This document shows, in pieces, positions 1-8,955 of a DNA stretch of 64,000 nt. Each line of letters opens with the position of its first letter. The first letter of the stretch is position 1. The notes beneath the pieces were generated by a model. That model ran no database searches and was not told where the DNA came from. It worked only from the letters and a program-made list of their open reading frames with translations. This stretch comes from Apibacter mensalis (lineage in GTDB: Bacteria > Bacteroidota > Bacteroidia > Flavobacteriales > Weeksellaceae). Location: NCBI RefSeq assembly GCF_001418685.1, contig NZ_LIVM01000004.1:1-64000 (forward strand), in the 5' to 3' direction. A program made the translations under genes and the position numbers.

Positions 1-500
1 ACTTTTCCCTTAACTCCTTCAAAAGCGTACATTTCGATATTTTTCAGTTGTGAACAATGGGCCAGATCCAAAGTATTAATGCTGGAATTATAAAACGCCC
101 CTTGACCGATAATTTTTAAATTTTTAGGCAAAACAAGGGTACCATTAAAATAAGCAAAAGACTTGTAAGGTAATGATTCTAGATGATCAGGAAGAGCTAC
201 TTTTCCCTTAACTCCATTAAAAGCGTATTCACCGATATTTTTCAGTTGTGAACAATGGGCCAGATCCAAAGTATTAATGCTGGAATTATAAAACGCCTCT
301 TTACCGATAGTTTTTAAATTTTTAGAAATACTAACGGTCCCATTAAAATTAGCAAAAGATTTATAAGGTAAGGATTCTAGATGATCAGGAAGAACTACTT
401 TTCCCTTAACACCATTAAAAGCGTATTCACCGATATTTTTCAGTTGTGAGCACTTGGAAGCATCCACACTAATATTATACGCATATTCGAAAGCTTCTTT
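1..500 (-). repeat. 198-bp tandem repeats inside the LRR gene
   Basis: A marker string (ttcagttgtg) recurs at 43, 241 and 439, exactly 198 bp apart (66 codons, about three LRR units). The flanking bases are nearly identical between the first two copies. In-frame units of this kind can expand or contract by recombination without breaking the gene. Confidence 0.85.
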
Positions 501-815
501 AGAAATATTTGTTAGATTAGAAGGAAGAATAATATTTTTGAGTACAGTATTGTTTATGAATGCTTTATAGGGAAGTATTCCATCTGTAATGGAAGAATGG
601 GAAAGATCTAAAACGGATAATTTCCTCATACTATTTAACGTATTTAAATCAGAAGTATTGATTTTTCCCTTGATTTTTAAATCTGTAATAGTATTAATTT
701 CATTACCTAATAGTTTAGATAAACTTCCGGGGTCTTCAACATCAATAACTTTTACTTGACAATGCAAGTAAATTATGGATAAAAAATAAAATAGAAAAAG
801 TAAATAATTTTTCAT
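1..815 (-). CDS. BspA-like leucine-rich-repeat surface protein (partial)
   Basis: The reading frame is open from an ATG at 813-815 to base 1, so the C-terminal part lies outside the window. The protein starts with a hydrophobic signal segment (MKNYLLFLFYFLSIIYLHC). After about 80 residues it enters leucine-rich repeats of the LRR_5 (BspA/TpLRR) kind, with recurring units such as LKNIGEYAFNGVKG, SLPYKSFANFNG and LKTIGKEAFYNSS. Such proteins are exported, and in Bacteroidota they often act in adhesion or host contact. That role is inferred from the family, not shown here. The repeat core is almost identical at the DNA level every 198 bp, which suggests recent unit duplication. The anchor or sorting domain, if any, is not visible. 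The family is clear; the function is open. Confidence 0.85.
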   Translation of the reverse strand, partial: MKNYLLFLFYFLSIIYLHCQVKVIDVEDPGSLSKLLGNEINTITDLKIKGKINTSDLNTLNSMRKLSVLDLSHSSITDGILPYKAFINNTVLKNIILPSNLTNISKEAFEYAYNISVDASKCSQLKNIGEYAFNGVKGKVVLPDHLESLPYKSFANFNGTVSISKNLKTIGKEAFYNSSINTLDLAHCSQLKNIGEYAFNGVKGKVALPDHLESLPYKSFAYFNGTLVLPKNLKIIGQGAFYNSSINTLDLAHCSQLKNIEMYAFEGVKGK

Positions 816-1232
816 AAATATACATTTTAGATGATTAGTGATTTTATTTATAAATATTGTAAAGGTAAAAAAAATATTAAAATTATATTTAAATATGCTA
901 AAAGTTATTTAATAATTAAAAAAATAAAATATAATTAGTTTTTAATTGAATTATTGTTAATTTGTTTATGGTTTGATTAATTAAAGTTTTGTTTAAAATT
1001 TGAAATTTTAACTTTATGAGGGATTACTAATTTTTTAATGCTATTTTTTTGATATTTTGAAAAAATCATTTAAAAGAGTAGTTAGAAATAGGGATTATAA
1101 ATACTATTTTATAATTCTTATAATGAATACATATTGAAATTTAATGGATTACTTAACAAAAAGTGTATATTATAATAGATATAAGAAATGTGTGTTTTTA
1201 GTAGTTTTGGAAAGAAACTAGTAACCTCTATT
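816..1232. other. AT-rich intergenic region between divergent genes
   Basis: This stretch is almost all A and T and has no convincing gene. It separates the LRR gene (leftward) from the substrate-binding lipoprotein (rightward), so it should carry both promoters. Only the rightward one at 1202-1209 could be suggested. Confidence 0.6.
1202..1209 (+). promoter_or_regulatory. Possible -7 element upstream of the binding-protein gene
   Basis: TAGTTTTG fits the Bacteroidota -7 consensus TAnnTTTG and lies 23 bases before the ATG at 1233. No clear TTG is seen at the -33 distance, so the call is weak. If it is right, translation cannot start at the in-frame ATG at 1188. Confidence 0.3.
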
Positions 1233-2279
1233 ATGAAGAAAATATTTGTGTGTATATTGTTTTTAATAGTCTTATTTTCATGTAGAAAGTCGTTCCAAAC
1301 ATCTATAATTTCTAAAAATGAATATGCGACTAATTTTTCAATACAAACTCAAGATAAACAAGTAACTATAATATCTGCGGGTAATTGTGTGGTTTTTCCG
1401 AAGGATTATAAAAGTAAAAGATGTGTAATTACCACTACCTCAGCCTCAGCCTACATTGATGCGTTGGGGGAAATTAATTCGATTGTGGGGGTTTGTTCTC
1501 CACATTACTTTTATAATCCAAAAATAAAAGAGAAAATTAAAAACCAATCGATTGAAGACATAGGGAATGACGCAACCTTGAATTTTGAAAAAATTTTAGC
1601 ATTACAACCGGATTTAATTATATCCGGGCATAATCCAACGTATGAAAAAATTTTAAATCAACTGTCTAAACAGGGTATTAAAATTCTTTATGTGGAAGAA
1701 TTTATGGAATTACACCCTTTAGGTAAAACAGAGTATCTTAAATTATTCGGAACCGTCTTTAAGCAGTACCATAAGGCTGATAGTCTCTATACTTTTGTAA
1801 AGAAAAATTATGAAAAACTAAAAGAAAAAGCATCGCATGCTACCACAAAACCTACCGTTTTTACTGGAATTATGTATGGTGATTCCTGGTATATGGCAGG
1901 AGGAAAAAGCTTTCTTGCCACTCTTTTTAAGGATGCGGGAGCTCATTATTTGTGGCAAGATAATAAAAAGTCCGGATCAATTCCAATGACTTTTGAAGAA
2001 GTACTAAGCAAAGCGAAAAATGCCGAATTATGGATTGGAACCAGTAATTTTAAATCTAAAAAGGACTTGTTGAACGGCCATTCAAATTATGCATGGTTTG
2101 AAGCTTATAAATCAGGAAATGTGTATGCTTTAAATAATAGGGAAAATCAATTACAGGCAAATGATTATTATGAATACGGAAGTATTTACGCGGATAAAGT
2201 GTTATCGGATCTAATTAAAATCATACATCCCGAAATAATACCCGAATATGAATTAACTTATCTAAGGAAGTTAGAATAA
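1233..2279 (+). CDS. ABC transporter substrate-binding lipoprotein, BtuF/FepB-like
   Basis: This is a periplasmic binding protein of the TroA/BtuF type (Peripla_BP_2), which captures a corrinoid, haem or iron-siderophore and passes it to an ABC importer. The ATG at 1233 is chosen over the in-frame ATG at 1188 because it gives a classical lipoprotein signal (MKKIFVCILFLIVLFSC, lipobox LFSC) and a 348-residue protein. The motifs TTSASAYIDALGEINSIVGV and LNFEKILALQPDLIISG are typical of the N-terminal lobe. The C-terminal lobe has YMAGGKSFLATLFKDAGA. No permease or ATPase gene is adjacent, so the partner transporter must be encoded elsewhere and the ligand cannot be read from context. The gene ends 2 bp before the convergent mgtE. 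Confidence 0.85.
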   Translation: MKKIFVCILFLIVLFSCRKSFQTSIISKNEYATNFSIQTQDKQVTIISAGNCVVFPKDYKSKRCVITTTSASAYIDALGEINSIVGVCSPHYFYNPKIKEKIKNQSIEDIGNDATLNFEKILALQPDLIISGHNPTYEKILNQLSKQGIKILYVEEFMELHPLGKTEYLKLFGTVFKQYHKADSLYTFVKKNYEKLKEKASHATTKPTVFTGIMYGDSWYMAGGKSFLATLFKDAGAHYLWQDNKKSGSIPMTFEEVLSKAKNAELWIGTSNFKSKKDLLNGHSNYAWFEAYKSGNVYALNNRENQLQANDYYEYGSIYADKVLSDLIKIIHPEIIPEYELTYLRKLE

Positions 2280-2281
2280 TA

Positions 2282-3619
2282 TTATAGTAAAACTCCGCTT
2301 AATATGAGTGAAGCAATGGTAAAATAGATTATTAAACCCGTTACATCCACCATAGTTGCTACAAACGGAGCGGAGGAGGTTGCAGGATCCAATTTAAATA
2401 ATCGTAAAATAAAAGGAATCATGGAACCGGAAAGTGTTCCCCATAATACAATACCAATTAATGACGTAGCAACCGTAATACCAATTAGCAACCAGTGTGG
2501 TCCGTAATCATAAAAATTGAGATTTTGCCATATCAGGATTCTGATAAAGCCAATAACACCTAAAGTTATTCCTAATAATAAACCCGAAAAAATTTCTTTT
2601 TTCATGACATACCACCAATCTTTCAATTTAATTTCATGTAAAGCCATAGCACGGATAATCAGGGTAGCGGCTTGGGATCCTGAATTTCCTCCACTGGAAA
2701 TAATTAGAGGTACAAATAAGGCTAAAACCACTGCTTTTTCAATTTCCTCTTCGAAATGAACCATGGCACTGGCAGTCAGCATTTCACCAAGGAAAAGTAT
2801 AATCAACCACCCGGCACGTTTTCTAAATAAAGTTAAAAGAGGAGTATTACGGTAAGGAATATCCAGAGCTTCTACTCCTCCAAATTTTTGTATATCTTCT
2901 GTATCTCGTTCTTTTACAATATCTAAAATATCATCCACGGTAACAATACCTACCAATACTCCGGTTTCGGAAATAACGGGAAGGGTGCTTCGGTCGTAAT
3001 CTTCAAAAACATGAATGGCATCTTCTTGATTCATCATACTTTTTAAGGCAATAAAATTATCATCACCTAATTCCTCTAATTTACTGTCGTCATCAGCTAG
3101 AAGTAGCTTTCCTATTTTAATATCGTCCAGTAACTTATCATTTTCATCAACAATGTATATAAAATTTAAGGTTTCTGCTTTTCTCCCGTATATTTTAATA
3201 TGCTGTAAGGTATGTTTTACTGTCCAGTATTTCTTTGCTTGTATATAATTAGGAGTCATTAAACGCCCTACACTGTCTTCCGGATAGCCTAAAAGTTGTA
3301 ATGCAATTTTTCTCTCGTTTTCGTCTAATAAGTTTATGGTATTTTTGATGAGATCATCCGGAAGATCCACAAAAAATTCCGTACGGTCATCGGGAGCCAT
3401 TTCGTTTAATAAATCAGCAATATCTTTTTTACCTAAACCATGCAATAACTCTTGTTGAATTTTAGGATCCAAATAAGTGAAAACATCAGTTTTTTGATTA
3501 CGAGGAAGTAGAAAAAAGTTTAATATCCGATCTTTTTCGGAAAGCTCTTCAAGTTGTTCTGCAATGTCATTTGGGTGAAGATCTTCAATAGGAGTGCCTT
3601 CAAAGATATTTTTTTCCAT
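2282..3619 (-). CDS. mgtE: Magnesium transporter MgtE
   Basis: Inner-membrane Mg2+ channel of the MgtE family, 445 residues, the usual length. An N-terminal helical domain comes first (for example ELLHGLGKKDIADLLNEMAPDD), then two CBS domains (about residues 125-255, with GRLMTPNYIQAKKYWTVK and LPVISETGVLVGIVTVDDI). The last 180 residues are a five-helix membrane domain with the family signature PLIISSGGNSGSQAA near residue 305 and PFVATMVDVTGLIIYF near the end. In this family the cytosolic domains sense Mg2+ and close the pore when magnesium is high. The gene stands alone and converges with the binding-protein gene; its stop is 2 bp from that gene's stop. Confidence 0.96.
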   Translation of the reverse strand: MEKNIFEGTPIEDLHPNDIAEQLEELSEKDRILNFFLLPRNQKTDVFTYLDPKIQQELLHGLGKKDIADLLNEMAPDDRTEFFVDLPDDLIKNTINLLDENERKIALQLLGYPEDSVGRLMTPNYIQAKKYWTVKHTLQHIKIYGRKAETLNFIYIVDENDKLLDDIKIGKLLLADDDSKLEELGDDNFIALKSMMNQEDAIHVFEDYDRSTLPVISETGVLVGIVTVDDILDIVKERDTEDIQKFGGVEALDIPYRNTPLLTLFRKRAGWLIILFLGEMLTASAMVHFEEEIEKAVVLALFVPLIISSGGNSGSQAATLIIRAMALHEIKLKDWWYVMKKEIFSGLLLGITLGVIGFIRILIWQNLNFYDYGPHWLLIGITVATSLIGIVLWGTLSGSMIPFILRLFKLDPATSSAPFVATMVDVTGLIIYFTIASLILSGVLL

Positions 3620-3714
3620 AGACTTTTTTTTAGGTTATATTATGGAAGAGTACTGCAAATATAATTCTATTTTATAGAAAAAAAGCAAATTTTTAAAGTA
3701 TTACCTATATTTAT

Positions 3715-4980
3715 TTATTCATCGAAATCTAATTGTTCATCTGGATTTAATTCTAATGCCTGTATATTTTGAATTGCATTTCCGGCTATTCCTTTTATAG
3801 AACCATACATGGATGAAGTATTTTTAATTACTTTTTCGATTTGCTTTTCACGTCTTGACCATATATTCATCATAGCTCTTTTTTCTCTGTTTAGCTCCTC
3901 TTGCATTTGAGTAAATCCTTCTACAATTCCTTCAATTCTTAGACGAAATTCATTTCCGGTAAGAAAATCGTATAGCATTTCCATTTTATCGCCTTTATTT
4001 TCTTGAGATTGGATAAGGGTGCTGAATTGGATGATGGAATCTCTTAATACAGCGCTCAATCCTTTAAACTCTTCAAATGTACAGATCCATATCCCGTTTT
4101 TCATGCCCATACGTTTCATATCTGAGGGCATAACCTCTGTAATGAGGACTCCTGTGTTTGCTTTTTTTTCTCGAATGTCATTCTTAAATTTTTCTATCCA
4201 TGAATTTTGAAAATCCTTGGTTCTTTTACTTTCGTAATAGATAGAACCACAGTTTTGAATGTCACGAGTATTCACAATTTGAAGACAGTCGGCACCACGG
4301 ACCCCCTTTTTTATCTCGTTGATAGTGTCTAAGGGGAAATTTTGAGCCAGCCATTCTTCAATTGCCAATTCCTGAACTTCTCCCTGCAACTGCATGGATC
4401 CTTGTTCTTGTTTTCGCTTCATCTCTTCGGTTAATCTTTTCTGATCTTCCAACTGTTTAAGTAACTCTCTGATTTTCAATTCATTTTTTTCATTTTCCTG
4501 TTTGCGGATTTTTTCTCTTTCTAGTAAAATTTCATCATTTAATTTTTTTTGAGCTTCTGCTTCAAAAACTGCTTTCATTTCTTCTTTTTCTCTACTTAAT
4601 TTGAAAATTTCCGCCTGCATTTTATTTAATTCTTGAAGCTTTTCGGATTTTTCGGCCAATTCTTTTTCATATAGAAGAATTCGTTCTTGATTCTCTTCCT
4701 CAATTTTCTTTTTAAGATGATTTTCAATTTCAAGAGTCTTTTCCTTAGTTATTTTGGAAAGTTTTTCCTGGAAAATTTCATTCTCTTTTTTTTTCTTAGC
4801 TTCAAATTCTTCTTTTTGGCGCTCCAGTAAATTATTTTTCTCTTGAAATTCTTTTTGTGAGGAAAGATATTTTTCCTGATATTTTTTCTTTATGGATTCT
4901 TCTAATTGGTGCTTAAGGATATCATTAACATCAATTACATTTCCACAATTCGGACATTTTATTTGAGTTTGGGAATTCAT
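3715..4980 (-). CDS. DUF2130 domain protein with long coiled coil
   Basis: 421 residues. A short N-terminal CPNC knuckle (residues 9-12) is followed by about 170 residues of charged coiled coil rich in E, K and Q. A C-terminal DUF2130 domain begins near residue 205. Its core has GADCLQIVNTRD, YYESKRTKDFQNSWIEKFK and GVLITEVMP, a pattern reminiscent of the restriction-endonuclease-like fold (acidic residue, then ExK). Members are widespread in bacteria and largely uncharacterised; a nuclease or DNA-binding role is only an inference from the fold. The gene is monocistronic, and no neighbour suggests a pathway. Confidence 0.85.
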   Translation of the reverse strand: MNSQTQIKCPNCGNVIDVNDILKHQLEESIKKKYQEKYLSSQKEFQEKNNLLERQKEEFEAKKKKENEIFQEKLSKITKEKTLEIENHLKKKIEEENQERILLYEKELAEKSEKLQELNKMQAEIFKLSREKEEMKAVFEAEAQKKLNDEILLEREKIRKQENEKNELKIRELLKQLEDQKRLTEEMKRKQEQGSMQLQGEVQELAIEEWLAQNFPLDTINEIKKGVRGADCLQIVNTRDIQNCGSIYYESKRTKDFQNSWIEKFKNDIREKKANTGVLITEVMPSDMKRMGMKNGIWICTFEEFKGLSAVLRDSIIQFSTLIQSQENKGDKMEMLYDFLTGNEFRLRIEGIVEGFTQMQEELNREKRAMMNIWSRREKQIEKVIKNTSSMYGSIKGIAGNAIQNIQALELNPDEQLDFDE

Positions 4981-5149
4981 AGTAAATTTACTATTTAACC
5001 CAACAAAGGTACAAAATAAGAAATAGTGTCAATGAGTTAACTTGATGCTATTTTAAATTTTATTTTTTAAATAAGCAGGCTATATGAGTAGTTACTGGTA
5101 AGAATTATAAAATAAAAAATAGTCAGTATGGGTATTATACTATTAATAA

Positions 5150-5863
5150 TTATTTTACTAGTTCTACTTTTAAATCTGTTTTTTGCGGAGTAGCCAGATA
5201 TTCGGTAGCATCATATTCAATAGAAAGACTTTTTCTGTCTTGAGAAATCACGGCTGAAGAATTGTTTACTTTCTTTATTTCTTTTGGAAAATTGTATCGG
5301 ATTTTAAATGTGCCTCCGGTAAATAAAGGGAGAATGTTTTGTGCGACAGAATCACTTTTTAAACTTTCAGCTTTAATGGACTTCTTACTAAATTCTTTAC
5401 CGTTCCAATTATAGGTTGTATGGGTGAGAAATTCCATATTTTTAGATGAATTGTTTTTCGAATTGTCAATAGAATTTAAAGCGGAAAGTGCTGAATTTAA
5501 GGAAGTACTGTTGATGAAATTCCCGTAAATTAATACATAAAATTCTCCTTTCTTTTTATCTTGGTGCATCTTAATAAAAAGAGGTTTTAGCGCTTGTAAT
5601 TTTTTTTGACTTTCGGAAGGTAATTGGGATATGCTATCCTTTTTTTGAGTAAGTAAATCTTTAAAGGAAATAAGAGTGTCTTTGAGCATATTCTTATCCA
5701 TGGAATCCGGCATTATTTTCATAAATTCACTAGCATCTATTACATAAGAATAATTGAGGCTGCCTTCCTCATTGAAAGTAATTTCTTCACTTATTGAACA
5801 ACTGATAAGCAATACAGTACAATAACATAGAGTTAAGATAATAGATGTGATTTTCACCATCAT
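5150..5863 (-). CDS. Uncharacterised lipoprotein
   Basis: 237 residues with a lipoprotein signal peptide (TLCYCTVLLISC, lipobox LISC at about residue 22). The mature part is soluble, with a helical middle segment (KDLLTQKKDSISQLPSESQKKLQ) and a beta-rich C-terminus ending TDLKVELVK. I recognise no domain. The stop of the rhodanese lipoprotein gene lies 10 bp upstream, so the two probably form an operon of envelope lipoproteins. Two ATGs (5861-5863 and 5858-5860) are adjacent and either could be used. It is likely real because of the signal peptide and the coherent frame; the function is unknown. Confidence 0.75.
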   Translation of the reverse strand: MMVKITSIILTLCYCTVLLISCSISEEITFNEEGSLNYSYVIDASEFMKIMPDSMDKNMLKDTLISFKDLLTQKKDSISQLPSESQKKLQALKPLFIKMHQDKKKGEFYVLIYGNFINSTSLNSALSALNSIDNSKNNSSKNMEFLTHTTYNWNGKEFSKKSIKAESLKSDSVAQNILPLFTGGTFKIRYNFPKEIKKVNNSSAVISQDRKSLSIEYDATEYLATPQKTDLKVELVK

Positions 5864-5873
5864 AATTGATATT

Positions 5874-6452
5874 TTATTTTACAATTTCTTGTTTATTTTT
5901 CAACCAGCTGTTAAGACCCCCGTCTAAATTATAAATGATTTGAAAACCGTGGTCTTTTAAAATTTTAGCAGCATAAATGCTTCTTATTCCGGATTTACAA
6001 TATATGGCTACCGGGCTGTTTTTATCTAAGTTTTGAATTTGGTTTTCAAAGCTGGGATCGTCAACACTAATGTTAATAGCATCGTAAATATGGCCACTTT
6101 TGTATTCCACTAAGGTACGTACATCTACAATCTGCGTTTGACGTATTCCTATTTCCCATGCAAAAGCAGATACCGGAACGGTTTGAATTAAATTTTCTTC
6201 TCTATGAATAGTGTTGGAGAAGGTAGAAATCGTATCCTTAGAATTAACTAGGCTATCTTTTTTTAAAGAAGGGAGCGGCTCTTCTATTTTAGTAGAATTC
6301 AACGATGCAGGAGGTTTGCTGTATCGGGGCAAATCGGTGGTAAGTATTCCTACTTCGGGAGGGGTAGTATATTTATTTACTGATTCTCTTTGATGAGTTT
6401 TACATGAAAGTAAAATCAAGAAAAGCAGAATTAAAAAAAATAATTTATTCAT
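5874..6452 (-). CDS. Rhodanese-like lipoprotein
   Basis: 192 residues. A lipoprotein signal (MNKLFFLILLFLILLSC) is followed by a low-complexity linker to about residue 90 and a single rhodanese domain. The domain shows IVDVRTLVEYKSGHI and the active-site loop AIYCKSGIRS, with the catalytic cysteine in a C-x4-R loop as in sulfurtransferases. It also ends with the usual IIYNLDGGLNSWL. Single-domain periplasmic rhodaneses move sulfane sulfur or act in redox roles; the substrate is not predictable. It is upstream of, and probably cotranscribed with, the lipoprotein gene at 5150-5863, and divergent from lnt. Confidence 0.88.
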   Translation of the reverse strand: MNKLFFLILLFLILLSCKTHQRESVNKYTTPPEVGILTTDLPRYSKPPASLNSTKIEEPLPSLKKDSLVNSKDTISTFSNTIHREENLIQTVPVSAFAWEIGIRQTQIVDVRTLVEYKSGHIYDAINISVDDPSFENQIQNLDKNSPVAIYCKSGIRSIYAAKILKDHGFQIIYNLDGGLNSWLKNKQEIVK

Positions 6453-6499
6453 AGATTTGAAGCGTTTAAAAACTCAAAAATAACTATTTTTACAAGTAT

Positions 6500-8158
6500 A
6501 TGAAAAGATTTATTCTTGCAATAGTTAGTGGATTGCTGCTTGCTCTGTCTTGGCCTACTTATGGCTTTCCCTTTTTACTATTTATTGCCTTTGTTCCTCT
6601 GTTATTGGTTGAGCATGAGATTACTGTAAAAAAAGAAAAATTCTCCGCCTGGAAGGTTCTTGGACTATCCTATTTAGCTTTTTTCCTTTGGAACGGAGTG
6701 GCTACCCAATGGCTTCACTTCGCCCAAAATCCGGATGGCTCCAATTCATGGATGGCATTTTTATTTCCTCTTTTCGTGAATAGCTTACTGATGGCTGTTG
6801 TTTTTACTTTTTTTCATTTTATAAAAAGAAAAACAGGAACTCGGTGTGGGATTGTTTTCTTTCCTACCGTATGGATTTGTTTTGAAAAATTTCATTTAAA
6901 TTGGGAAATGTCGTGGCCCTGGCTAAATTTAGGAAATGCCTTTGCCAATTATCCGGAAATAATTCAATGGTATGAAGTCACCGGAACTTTAGGAGGAACC
7001 TTATGGGTATTATTGATAAACTTGATTTTCTTTTACTATATTCGAGCTTTCCAGGTCACACGCAGTAAAACCTATATATGGAAGTCCTTATGTTATTCCC
7101 TGGCTGCTATAGGAATACCCATTGCCATTTCTTTTCTTAGGTATCAATCGTACCCAAAAAAAACATTAAAAAAAATAGAAGTAGTTTTAGCTCAACCTGC
7201 ACTTGATCCTTATACGGATAAGTATAATTGGGATGGATCCGTTATTCTTAAGGAATTATTAAGAACAATAGAAAAAGATATTACTCCCAATACACAATTT
7301 GTCGTTGCTCCGGAAACGGCTTTCCCCGGGAATGGATTTGTGTTGGTAAATAATCTTGAAAACGATTACTATATAGCACAAATAAAGGAATGGTTAAAAA
7401 AGTATCCTCGATTGAGCTTGGTGTCGGGTGTTTCATTAGCAGAATATTTTGCACATCAACAAACATCTACGGCCCGCTATTTAGAACGCCATAATCAATG
7501 GATAGACCTTTATAACTCAGCGGTTCAGGTTAATTTAAGTGATCCTGTTCAATACTATAATAAGTCAAAATTGGTAGTGGGAGTAGAGCATTTCCCTTAT
7601 GCTGCTATATTAAAACCCATAATTGGAAAATATATGATGAATTTTGGAGGATCCATGGAAAGTTTAGGAGTGCAGAAGCAGCCGGATATATTCATAAATT
7701 CAAAGAATCCACTAAAAGTAGCTCCCATTATATGTTATGAAAGCATATATGGAGAATATGTAGGTGAATTTGTAAAAAGAGGAGCCAATGCAATATTCAT
7801 TATGACTAACGATTCCTGGTGGAGAGATTCACAAGGACATAAACAACTGTTAGCTTATGCACGTTTAAGAGCTATAGAAACAAGGCGAGATATAGCACGT
7901 TCTGCTAACAGCGGAATTTCGGCGTTTATAAACCAACGTGGAGATATTATCAGTGAACTGGGATATGGTAAAAAGGGAGCTTTAAAAGGAGAAGTCAATC
8001 TTAATTCAGAATTGACCATTTATGTGAAATACGGTGATGTAATTGCCAGATTAGCATTACTATTAGCCGGGGTTATATTAGCCTATGCTCTCTCCCCAAC
8101 TATTTTGAATAAAATAAATATAAATACCGTAAAAAGGAAAACCGATCTTAAAAAATAA
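6500..8158 (+). CDS. lnt: Apolipoprotein N-acyltransferase
   Basis: 552 residues, the expected size. Lnt transfers an acyl chain from phospholipid to the N-terminal cysteine of lipoproteins in the inner membrane, the last step of lipoprotein maturation. The N-terminal 220 residues contain several membrane helices. Then comes a nitrilase-fold domain with the Glu-Lys-Cys triad: [10 protein letters not shown] (Glu), [16 protein letters not shown] (Lys) and [13 protein letters not shown] (Cys). A last helix ([14 protein letters not shown]) anchors the C-terminus. The window also encodes LspA, the preceding enzyme of the pathway, and many lipoproteins. The ATG at 6500 starts directly with the first hydrophobic stretch. 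Confidence 0.96.
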   Translation: MKRFILAIVSGLLLALSWPTYGFPFLLFIAFVPLLLVEHEITVKKEKFSAWKVLGLSYLAFFLWNGVATQWLHFAQNPDGSNSWMAFLFPLFVNSLLMAVVFTFFHFIKRKTGTRCGIVFFPTVWICFEKFHLNWEMSWPWLNLGNAFANYPEIIQWYEVTGTLGGTLWVLLINLIFFYYIRAFQVTRSKTYIWKSLCYSLAAIGIPIAISFLRYQSYPKKTLKKIEVVLAQPALDPYTDKYNWDGSVILKELLRTIEKDITPNTQFVVAPETAFPGNGFVLVNNLENDYYIAQIKEWLKKYPRLSLVSGVSLAEYFAHQQTSTARYLERHNQWIDLYNSAVQVNLSDPVQYYNKSKLVVGVEHFPYAAILKPIIGKYMMNFGGSMESLGVQKQPDIFINSKNPLKVAPIICYESIYGEYVGEFVKRGANAIFIMTNDSWWRDSQGHKQLLAYARLRAIETRRDIARSANSGISAFINQRGDIISELGYGKKGALKGEVNLNSELTIYVKYGDVIARLALLLAGVILAYALSPTILNKININTVKRKTDLKK

Positions 8159-8170
8159 AAAGTAAAAAAG

Positions 8171-8201
8171 TTGTAAGAATCAAAAATAATTTGTTAATTT
8201 G
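8171..8201 (+). promoter_or_regulatory. Promoter of the rpmB-rpmG operon
   Basis: A TTG at 8171-8173 and TTAATTTG at 8194-8201 are separated by 20 bases, close to the Bacteroidota TTG / TAnnTTTG arrangement (one mismatch). The predicted start site lies about 35-40 bases before the rpmB ATG at 8245. It also lies inside the longer upstream in-frame extension, which argues against that extension being translated. Confidence 0.5.
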
Positions 8202-8244
8202 CAACCCGATTCAAGGAAAAAGAATATTATTTAGATTTAAGATA

Positions 8245-8484
8245 ATGGCTAGAATTTGTCAAATAACAGGAAAACGTGCAATGGTAGGAAATAATGTGTC
8301 GCACGCCAATAACAAAACAAAAAGACGTTTTGAAATAAATTTGATGGAGAAAAAATTCTATTTACCTTCAGAAGATGCTTGGGTATTTTTAAAAGTATCT
8401 GCTCATGGTTTAAGAATTATAGATAAAATAGGAATTGAAGAAGCTGTAGCTAGAGCTCGTAAACAAGGTCTTATCAATTACTAA
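8245..8484 (+). CDS. rpmB: 50S ribosomal protein L28
   Basis: 79 residues starting [20 protein letters not shown], the conserved L28 start. An in-frame ATG at 8191 would add 18 unrelated residues and overlaps the promoter, so it is rejected. L28 is a protein of the large ribosomal subunit. The protein has the usual basic stretch [10 protein letters not shown] and ends ARKQGLINY. It is the first gene of a three-gene operon with rpmG (15-bp gap) and the DUF4295 gene, an arrangement typical of Bacteroidota. Confidence 0.97.
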   Translation: MARICQITGKRAMVGNNVSHANNKTKRRFEINLMEKKFYLPSEDAWVFLKVSAHGLRIIDKIGIEEAVARARKQGLINY

Positions 8485-8499
8485 AAATTAAAATTAAAA

Positions 8500-8682
8500 A
8501 TGGCAAAGAAAGGTAACAGAGTACAAGTAATATTAGAATGTACTGAACATAAAGAGAGTGGAATGCCGGGAGTGTCTCGTTATATAACAACTAAGAATAA
8601 AAAGAATACTCCGGAACGAATTGAATTGAAAAAATTTAATCCGGTACTAAAAAAATATACTATACACAAAGAAATTAAATAA
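8500..8682 (+). CDS. rpmG: 50S ribosomal protein L33
   Basis: 60 residues beginning [18 protein letters not shown], with the conserved [29 protein letters not shown] core. This is the cysteine-poor form: it has one cysteine (ECTE) and lacks the CxxC pairs that bind zinc, so it belongs to the zinc-independent L33 type. It sits between rpmB and the DUF4295 gene in one operon. Confidence 0.97.
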   Translation: MAKKGNRVQVILECTEHKESGMPGVSRYITTKNKKNTPERIELKKFNPVLKKYTIHKEIK

Positions 8683-8694
8683 TAAATTTTAGTC

Positions 8695-8847
8695 ATGGCA
8701 AAGAAGGTTGTAGCAACATTACGTACAGAATCTAAAAAAATGACCAAAGTGATCAAAATGGTTAAGTCTTCTAAATCCGGGGCTTACGTTTTTGAAGAAA
8801 AAGTTGTAAATGCGGATAACGTCGACACATTTTTAAAACAGAAATAG
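8695..8847 (+). CDS. DUF4295 small protein downstream of rpmG
   Basis: A 50-residue basic protein read directly from the sequence: it starts MAKKVVATLRTESKKMTKV and ends VDTFLKQK. This matches the DUF4295 family, which follows rpmG in most Bacteroidota and may be ribosome-associated; that role is inferred from position only. The gap to rpmG is 12 bp. A strong terminator follows 29 bp downstream and closes the operon. Confidence 0.9.
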   Translation: MAKKVVATLRTESKKMTKVIKMVKSSKSGAYVFEEKVVNADNVDTFLKQK

Positions 8848-8875
8848 TTTTCATAACATAGGTTTTTAAGGTTTT

Positions 8876-8912
8876 AAAAAAATCATTCACTTTAATGTGA
8901 ATGATTTTTTTT
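8876..8912 (+). terminator. Rho-independent terminator of the rpmB operon
   Basis: The arms AAAAAATCATTCAC and GTGAATGATTTTTT form a 14-bp perfect stem with a 6-base loop (TTTAAT), followed by more T. It separates the ribosomal operon from ftsY. Confidence 0.85.
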
Positions 8913-8955
8913 ATTTTTGTTATATTACATATCTATTTGTTATATTATAATCTAT

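Noticed and set aside
8191-8244. N-terminal extension of L28
   Set aside because: It overlaps the promoter, and the conserved L28 start is MARICQ at 8245.
8917-8955. Upstream start for FtsY
   Set aside because: It adds hydrophobic residues not found in the family and lies next to the terminator; MSWFKK at 8956 is the standard start.
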